Of a stretch of DNA of 64,000 bases, positions 59,113-64,000 are shown piece by piece. This DNA is from Burkholderiales bacterium (GTDB taxonomy: Bacteria; Pseudomonadota; Gammaproteobacteria; Burkholderiales; Burkholderiaceae_E), in contig CANKWX010000005.1 in the NCBI GenBank assembly GCA_947487165.1, forward strand, positions 39,421 to 103,420, in the 5' to 3' direction. Positions within the stretch are counted from its first letter, which is position 1. Every line of letters begins with the position of its first letter. The translations under genes were made by a program, and so were the position numbers. The notes below the pieces were generated by a model that was given only the letters and a program-made list of their open reading frames with translations, was not told the origin of the DNA and searched no databases.

Positions 59113-59130
59113 TCAGCGCGGGTTCAAGGC

Positions 59131-60678
59131 TCAGGCGGCGTCAAGGTTCGAGCTTGCGCCCCCGGGAATCGTGATTTTCGATCGGCGGCCTTTCGAGCTC
59201 AGATCGGCGATCAGCGTGGCGGCGGCCAGCCGTCCTGACATTGCAGCCATCGGCACGCCTGGCCCGGGATGGGCACTTCCCCCTGCCAACCAGAGTCCTG
59301 GCACAGCGCTGCCTGAATCGGGGCGCTCGAAAGCGGACATCCAGCCATGCGAGGCGCGGCCGTAAAGCGCGCCGCCTGTGGCCGGAAACAGCCGCTCGAA
59401 ATCGCTCGGGCTGGTGGTGACGCAGTGGCGCTCGTGCGGATCGATCTCCAGGCCGCAGGCTTGCATCAGACCGAAGGCCTGGCGCTTGCACGACGCTATG
59501 TCGGCAGCATCGAACGGCGCCGAGTCGCCGCGTGCCGGCGCATTGACCAGGCACAGCAGCCGCTCAGGCCCGTCAAGCTCGGTCGCATCGTCGCGATCCT
59601 GCGCGCACACATAGATCGTTGGTTTGGCAGGCAGCCGACCGTGCCGGAAGATGTCGCTGAATTCGCTTGCATAGTCGTCATCGAAAAAGACGTTATGGCG
59701 AGTGAGCGCAAAGCCCCGGGTGCGCGCCCTGATCGACCAGGTCAAGGCCGACAGCGAACGTGCTGTCTCGGGTACGACCGGTGTCGCGCGGACCGCGGCC
59801 TTTCCGAGACGTCCGGCCGACAGCGCGCCGACATCGCCATTGAAGACCACCGAATCGGCATCAATGCGCTCACCATTGCTCAGGACCACGCCCCGGGCAC
59901 GGCCGCCTTCGATGATGATGCTCTCGCAATGCGCATTGCATCGGATGGTCGCGCCGAGCTTTTGCGCCAGCACCGTGAGGGCGCGGGCCAGCTCGATCAT
60001 GCCGCCCTCGACCGCCCAGACGCCCTGCATTTCGACTTGCGCCACCAGCATCATCGTGGCGGGTGCTTCGAAGGGCGACGATCCGCAGTAGGTGGCATAG
60101 CGCCCGAAGAGCTGCTGCAGGCGCGGATCGTGGAAGTGCTTTGCCAGTGCGCGCCACAGGTCACGAAACGGTCCGAGTCCGGTCAGGGTCGCAACACCGC
60201 CAAGGCCGAGGTCGCGTGAAATGCCGAGCATATGGGGCCGGGTCGATCGGATGTAGGGCCCTTCGAGTGCTGCATAGACACGGCGCGCCTGTTCGCAAAA
60301 CTGCGTAAAGCGTCGGGCTTCCGCCGGGCCGCTGAACACACCGATGGCGTCTTGCGACCGCTGCGCATCGGCAAACAGATCGAGTCGCCCGCCTGCGCCC
60401 CAGGCATGGCGGGCCAGCACCGAGAGTGGCGCCAGTCGAACCGCCTGATCGAAGTCGAGACCGGCATCGGCAAAGAGCGCATCGAAAACCCAGCGCATCG
60501 TGAACACGGTCGGGCCACTGTCGATCGGTGCGCCGTCAACCATCACCTGTCTCAGCTTGCCGCCGGGTACCGCCGCCCGCTCGAGCACCGTGACCTTCAG
60601 GCCCTGACGGGCCAGATCGATGGCGCTCACCAGTCCGGCGATGCCGGCGCCCACCACCACAACATGGTGATCAGGCAA
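59131..60678 (-). CDS. crtD: Hydroxyneurosporene/methoxyneurosporene desaturase (CrtD)
   Basis: 515 residues if started at TTG 60678, which has AAGGGGA upstream and overlaps the crtA stop by 8 bp; an ATG at 60711 would overlap crtA by 41 bp. The FAD motif is HHVVVVGAGIAGLVSAIDLARQGLKVTVLERAAVPGGK. IDSGPTVFTMRWVFDALFADAG is typical of CrtD, which introduces a C-3,4 double bond in spheroidene and related pathways. The C-terminal FAD contact is LWLAGGSAHPGPGVPMAAMSGRLAA. Last gene of the ppaA-ppsR-crtA-crtD set. Confidence 0.88.
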   Translation of the reverse strand: MPDHHVVVVGAGIAGLVSAIDLARQGLKVTVLERAAVPGGKLRQVMVDGAPIDSGPTVFTMRWVFDALFADAGLDFDQAVRLAPLSVLARHAWGAGGRLDLFADAQRSQDAIGVFSGPAEARRFTQFCEQARRVYAALEGPYIRSTRPHMLGISRDLGLGGVATLTGLGPFRDLWRALAKHFHDPRLQQLFGRYATYCGSSPFEAPATMMLVAQVEMQGVWAVEGGMIELARALTVLAQKLGATIRCNAHCESIIIEGGRARGVVLSNGERIDADSVVFNGDVGALSAGRLGKAAVRATPVVPETARSLSALTWSIRARTRGFALTRHNVFFDDDYASEFSDIFRHGRLPAKPTIYVCAQDRDDATELDGPERLLCLVNAPARGDSAPFDAADIASCKRQAFGLMQACGLEIDPHERHCVTTSPSDFERLFPATGGALYGRASHGWMSAFERPDSGSAVPGLWLAGGSAHPGPGVPMAAMSGRLAAATLIADLSSKGRRSKITIPGGASSNLDAA

Positions 60679-61390
60679 TCGACATCCCCTTCCATTGGCC
60701 CTGAATGTCATACGGTGCGAACCGCACGAACATCGATTCAGAGAAGAACCCGCCCCGTGCAGCAGCCACGATCGCCTCCTGGTGGGCGCCACTGCGAGCG
60801 TAGCGATCCATGGCGGCGACATCGTCCCAGACAGTGAAGGTGGCCTGACGCAGCAGGGGCGCTTCACCCACACCGATTGCCAGTCGGCAGCCGGTGGCCT
60901 GTTCGAGAGAGCGTTCGGCCGGTGGCTGCATCTGCCAGAAGGCCGCGGCGCGTGAAGCTTTGATCGACGCACGGGTCAGCGAGACCACCGGCCCGGCGAC
61001 AGGCGTGGTGGCGGTGACCGCCAGACGCGAGCCCGCCCAGCTGCCGCGGCATGAGTAGACCCGCATCTTGACGCAGAAAGATTCGCGCGAGCGGTCCCGC
61101 CAGCGCCGCATCGGTCCATCGTCTGATGTGAAGGCCTCAGCGCTCGCCGCGTCCTGAAAGACACAGAACAGGCCCAGGATCGACGCGCTCGGTTTCAGGC
61201 CAAATCCGCCGTCGACGCCGCTGCCCAGGACTTTCGCAAAGCGAAGACCGGTTGCGCTACCCAGGCCGGAGCGGCCGCGAACCAGCCTTGACCATCCCCA
61301 CAGGCGCGAAGACGACAGAATGTCGAAGGCCGCCATTACCACGACTTCGCTGGCGCCGACACCCTGGGCGCCGGCTGGGTCGGACCTCAT
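60671..61390 (-). CDS. crtA: Spheroidene monooxygenase
   Basis: 239 residues from ATG 61390, 22 bp after the ppsR stop; an in-frame start at 61444 would overlap ppsR. Characteristic segments are LGSGVDGGFGLKPSASILGLFCVF, and FTVWDDVAAMDRYARSGAHQEAI near the C-terminus. CrtA oxidises spheroidene to spheroidenone using O2, which turns cells from yellow-brown to red under air. Its presence predicts ketocarotenoids in an oxygen-exposed phototroph. Confidence 0.92.
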   Translation of the reverse strand: MRSDPAGAQGVGASEVVVMAAFDILSSSRLWGWSRLVRGRSGLGSATGLRFAKVLGSGVDGGFGLKPSASILGLFCVFQDAASAEAFTSDDGPMRRWRDRSRESFCVKMRVYSCRGSWAGSRLAVTATTPVAGPVVSLTRASIKASRAAAFWQMQPPAERSLEQATGCRLAIGVGEAPLLRQATFTVWDDVAAMDRYARSGAHQEAIVAAARGGFFSESMFVRFAPYDIQGQWKGMSIA

Positions 61391-61412
61391 GCTGCCTGCG
61401 CCCGAGTATCGG

Positions 61413-62837
61413 TCAGTGTGCGTTTTCGGCCGGATATTCGCCAAGCCCGTAGCGGCGCAGCTTCACGTACAAGCTCTGGCGCGACAGGCCAAGCATCTCG
61501 GCGGCGGCGGCACGATTGTCGCGGGTCAGCTGCAGCGCAGCCTCGATGCACATCTGTTCGATCAGGTCGGTGGTCTGGCCGACAATGTCCTTGAGCGGCA
61601 CACGACCGACGAGTTCGGCCAGCTGCGCCACCGCGCGTGACAGGCCGGGATTGTCGCTGCCTCGCGATTCGGTCTGCAGGCGCCGACCGACGTCGCGAAT
61701 GGTGAATCCCAGACACGACTGTTTGCCGTTGGGGACCGACGCCGCCGAAATTTCGACCGAGGTCTCGGAACCGAATCGACCGCGGATGACGGTCGGAAAC
61801 AATCTGACCGCATCGTTCTGGCGCAGGTTGGCCATCAGAACACCCAAATCGACGCCTGATCTGCCAAGCCAGCGGTCGAGCGACTCGCCAACGACCTGAT
61901 CGGTTGTATCGAATTGGGCCATCTCCGCAAAACTGGGATTGGCGTAAAGCACGGTTCCGCTGGTGTCGGTGATGACGAGGCCATCGGGAGCGCGTTCAAT
62001 GGCTGCCATCAGCGATTGGCGCGGCGCGTCATTGGCCGCTGCTGTCGCACTCAAGGGCAATGCCATGTTGATCAGCAACAGGGAGTCGTTGTCGACCCTG
62101 AATGCCGAGACGGTGAGTTCGACACTTCGCTGATTGGCGGTTGTGACGGTAATCGGTGCGCTTTGGCTTTGCTTTGCGCCCTTGAGGGCATCAAAAGTCG
62201 CCAGCAGTTCGGTGTTTGCAGACGGATCAAAGCAGTCGCTGACCACTCTTCCGAGCATGCGTTTCGGCGGCTCTGCGAAGAGCTGCCCACTGGCCGGATT
62301 GGCTTCAATGACTTTCAGTGAACCGGCATCGACGATCAGCACCGGCTCGGAGATCGAATCGAAGAGCATGCGATAGCGCGTCTCGGTCTGGCGCAGCCGG
62401 ACATAGTCGCGCTGCATCGACTGTTGCGCTGCCACCAGCCTTTGCTGGACGGCCGCAAACTGACGAAGATCACGGCCGATCGCAACCACTTGCCCGTTAG
62501 AACCAGCCTGGATGGTCGAATAGAGGATCGGTACCTCGATACCTTCGCCGGACGCCTGATTGATGTGTCGCCACTGCGGCTCGACATTGCCGCTTGCACC
62601 CTTCAACAGCGCCTCGACCTTGACGCGGCTCTCGATGGTGACGGTCTCTGCCCAGCGGCGACCGATCCAGTTGGCATGCGCCAGACCGGCGAATTCACGG
62701 CTGCCGATCGAGACGTCGCGAATGACGCCTTGCGAATCAACCAGCAAAGCGACATCGGCTGCCGCTGCAATCAGTGAAGCGGTATCCGCCGGGCCGAACC
62801 CGGCAAAACTGTGCTTGAGATGGGCGGCTCGGTTCAC
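61413..62837 (-). CDS. ppsR: Photosynthesis gene repressor PpsR/CrtJ
   Basis: 474 residues from GTG 62837; no in-frame ATG exists nearer than an improbable one inside ppaA, and the length agrees with Rhodobacter PpsR (about 464). Three PAS domains (about 20-125, 155-260 and 275-385) are followed by a Fis-type helix-turn-helix, EAALQLTRDNRAAAAEMLGLSRQSLYVKLRRYGL (432-465). Cysteines are Cys202, Cys375 and Cys430; Cys430 sits just before the DNA-binding helices, as does the redox-sensitive Cys424 of Rhodobacter sphaeroides PpsR. The protein represses bch, crt and puc genes under oxygen. Confidence 0.93.
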   Translation of the reverse strand: MNRAAHLKHSFAGFGPADTASLIAAAADVALLVDSQGVIRDVSIGSREFAGLAHANWIGRRWAETVTIESRVKVEALLKGASGNVEPQWRHINQASGEGIEVPILYSTIQAGSNGQVVAIGRDLRQFAAVQQRLVAAQQSMQRDYVRLRQTETRYRMLFDSISEPVLIVDAGSLKVIEANPASGQLFAEPPKRMLGRVVSDCFDPSANTELLATFDALKGAKQSQSAPITVTTANQRSVELTVSAFRVDNDSLLLINMALPLSATAAANDAPRQSLMAAIERAPDGLVITDTSGTVLYANPSFAEMAQFDTTDQVVGESLDRWLGRSGVDLGVLMANLRQNDAVRLFPTVIRGRFGSETSVEISAASVPNGKQSCLGFTIRDVGRRLQTESRGSDNPGLSRAVAQLAELVGRVPLKDIVGQTTDLIEQMCIEAALQLTRDNRAAAAEMLGLSRQSLYVKLRRYGLGEYPAENAH

Positions 62838-62895
62838 TGTCTGCGGGATGACGCGGGTCGATCCAAGTCGGCTTTCGCCCGGTTTGCTTTGTCTT

Positions 62896-63801
62896 TCATG
62901 ACTTCTTCTGAGATGCAGATGCAAAGGATTCGGCCAATTCGACCGCCTGACGCGCATCGGATGCCATGAAGTCGGCGCCGACCTCACCCACCAGCGAAGC
63001 ATTGTTAAGGAACACCGGGCCACCGACCATCACGCCGACCGAGGGATTCCTGGATGCCGATCGCAACTCGGAGATGAAGGCTTCGAGCGCTTCAAGCTGA
63101 TCATCGACGCTGGCAGACAGGCCGATCACGTCAAACCATCCGTGACGGGCGAGCGCTGTCAATTCTTCCGCATTGGCGCAGGGTTCGGAATAGACATCCC
63201 AGCCGGCCCGACGGAAAAACTCGCAAACCATCGTCAGGCCAAGCGTGTGTTGAGAACCCGGTGCTCCGACCAGCAATGCGCGAAGCGGCGTCAATCTGGT
63301 CGACTCACCCAGATGCGCCGGTATCGCGCTGCTCAGTTCGTAAACCATCTTCTGGATCCGCCACAGACCAAGCGTGACCTGCGTGAAATCACAAAGATCA
63401 TCGGTCCACAACTCTCCCAGGCGTCGAGCCGTTGGGGAGAACAGATCAAGGAAGATGCTTTCCATCGCGACAGGGCGATTCCGAAGCGAGGCAACGAAAT
63501 CGTCGCAGGTGGATTCGTCATCCTGCAGCAGCAGCGAGGTGAAGGTTTCGACGTCGGCCGGACCGGGCGTTGACCCAGGCGCTGACCCAACATAAGGGCC
63601 TGAATCATCCGGCGAGATCGCCACCAGACGCTGTGCGAGCATCAGCCGGGGGATGACTTCGGTTTCGATGGTTCGTTGCAGCCACTGCTGATAGCGAGCT
63701 GGCGCGGACATCCGGTCGGAAAAATAAGCGGCTGATTCGCTGCGAGAACCAGAATCACTGCCGGCCTCGAACTGCGAGCCGTTGTCGGATGAGCGCTCCA
63801 T
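62896..63801 (-). CDS. ppaA: PpaA/AerR-type B12-dependent antirepressor
   Basis: 301 residues from ATG 63801, preceded by AGGGAG. The N-terminal 30 residues are Ser/Gly-rich. A cap-like region has ARRLGELWTDDLCDFTQVTLG (125-145). The cobalamin-binding Rossmann domain has LRALLVGAPGSQHTLGLTMV, with His185 and Gly188 in the H-x-x-G motif that binds cobalt. Members of this family bind adenosylcobalamin or hydroxocobalamin and modulate CrtJ/PpsR in response to light. Gene order ppaA then ppsR is common in purple bacteria. The GTG of ppsR lies 58 bp after its stop. Confidence 0.9.
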   Translation of the reverse strand: MERSSDNGSQFEAGSDSGSRSESAAYFSDRMSAPARYQQWLQRTIETEVIPRLMLAQRLVAISPDDSGPYVGSAPGSTPGPADVETFTSLLLQDDESTCDDFVASLRNRPVAMESIFLDLFSPTARRLGELWTDDLCDFTQVTLGLWRIQKMVYELSSAIPAHLGESTRLTPLRALLVGAPGSQHTLGLTMVCEFFRRAGWDVYSEPCANAEELTALARHGWFDVIGLSASVDDQLEALEAFISELRSASRNPSVGVMVGGPVFLNNASLVGEVGADFMASDARQAVELAESFASASQKKS

Positions 63802-64000
63802 GAACCGTCTCCCTGACTGCTTGTCGTCTGACAGCGTCGATACTCCAGGCTGCCTTGAGCCCTTCTGACGCAGTCGACGCTGCTCTGTTTTGGGTAACGC
63901 ATGGGCCCGAACGGCTTGACCAACGGACTGAATGCGGCGCTGTTGCAAGTGTTACCCCAGTGTCATGCCCGCTCAGCCGGGTGTCAAGGTGACCCGCCGC
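63802..64000. other. Gene-free right edge upstream of ppaA
   Basis: Nearly 200 bp without a gene. It should hold the ppaA promoter and part of the spacer to the next gene outside the window. No PpsR-type palindrome was found here. Confidence 0.4.

Noticed and set aside
61413..63023. PpsR starting at 63023 inside ppaA
   Set aside because: The added N-terminus would be encoded in another frame of ppaA and is Arg/Trp/His-rich; GTG 62837 gives the family's normal length.

Overview
The window is a 64 kb piece of a high-GC betaproteobacterial chromosome, most likely from a phototrophic (aerobic anoxygenic or purple) member of the Burkholderiales. Three things point there. The replication-origin block runs mnmE, yidC, yidD, rnpA, rpmH, dnaA, dnaN, gyrB. 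There is a Bug/TctC-type periplasmic binding protein, a family greatly expanded in Burkholderiales. Part of a photosynthesis gene cluster is present (bchP, a pucC-like gene, bchG, crtI, crtD, crtA, ppsR, ppaA/aerR), and crtA indicates the spheroidene/spheroidenone carotenoid branch. No rRNA, tRNA or CRISPR array was recognised.

Layout. Positions 1-19 kb are ordinary chromosomal genes: the end of a threonine aldolase gene, a DksA-like zinc-finger protein, a NYN-LOTUS nuclease-like protein, a lipocalin, an MFS exporter, a sulfatase with a Bug binding protein, GTP-dependent PEP carboxykinase, a hydratase/PLP-enzyme pair, transporters, a degenerate GGDEF protein behind a Pho-box-like array, a lipoprotein and secreted-protein pair of unknown function, and an LD-carboxypeptidase. 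A decayed 1-Cys peroxiredoxin remnant lies at 19.1-19.3 kb. From 19.3 to 24.8 kb is a complete five-gene dipeptide/oligopeptide ABC operon. From 25 to 29.4 kb are a glycosyltransferase, a Baeyer-Villiger-type monooxygenase divergent from a MarR regulator, a small secreted protein and a two-cluster CDGSH iron-sulfur protein.

Positions 29.4-40.8 kb look like a genomic island inserted at the 3' end of mnmE. Its two ends carry an 18-bp direct repeat (one mismatch) equal to the last 18 bp of mnmE, and a C-terminal tyrosine-integrase fragment lies just inside the mnmE-proximal end. Its cargo is defence-related: hsdR, hsdS and hsdM of a type I restriction-modification system, an AlbA_2/COG2865-type ATP-binding protein, two truncated small genes (DUF4268-like and DUF1016-like) and an OLD-like AAA ATPase.

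Positions 40.8-51.4 kb form the origin block. yidC, a CysB-like LysR gene and mnmE look co-transcribed. A sigma70-type promoter fits rpmH, and DnaA-box-like 9-mers flank dnaA. After gyrB come an SDR dehydrogenase, a very small flagellar-rod-like protein, a hydrolase and a small membrane protein. Positions 54-63.8 kb are the photosynthesis block: bchG, the pucC-like gene and bchP read leftward, crtI reads rightward from the same intergenic region, and ppaA, ppsR, crtA and crtD read leftward as one likely transcript, so the redox/light regulators sit with the carotenoid-tailoring genes they probably control.

Assignments rest on motif recognition in translated sequence. No database search was possible, so family names are recalled knowledge and regulatory sites are pattern matches.
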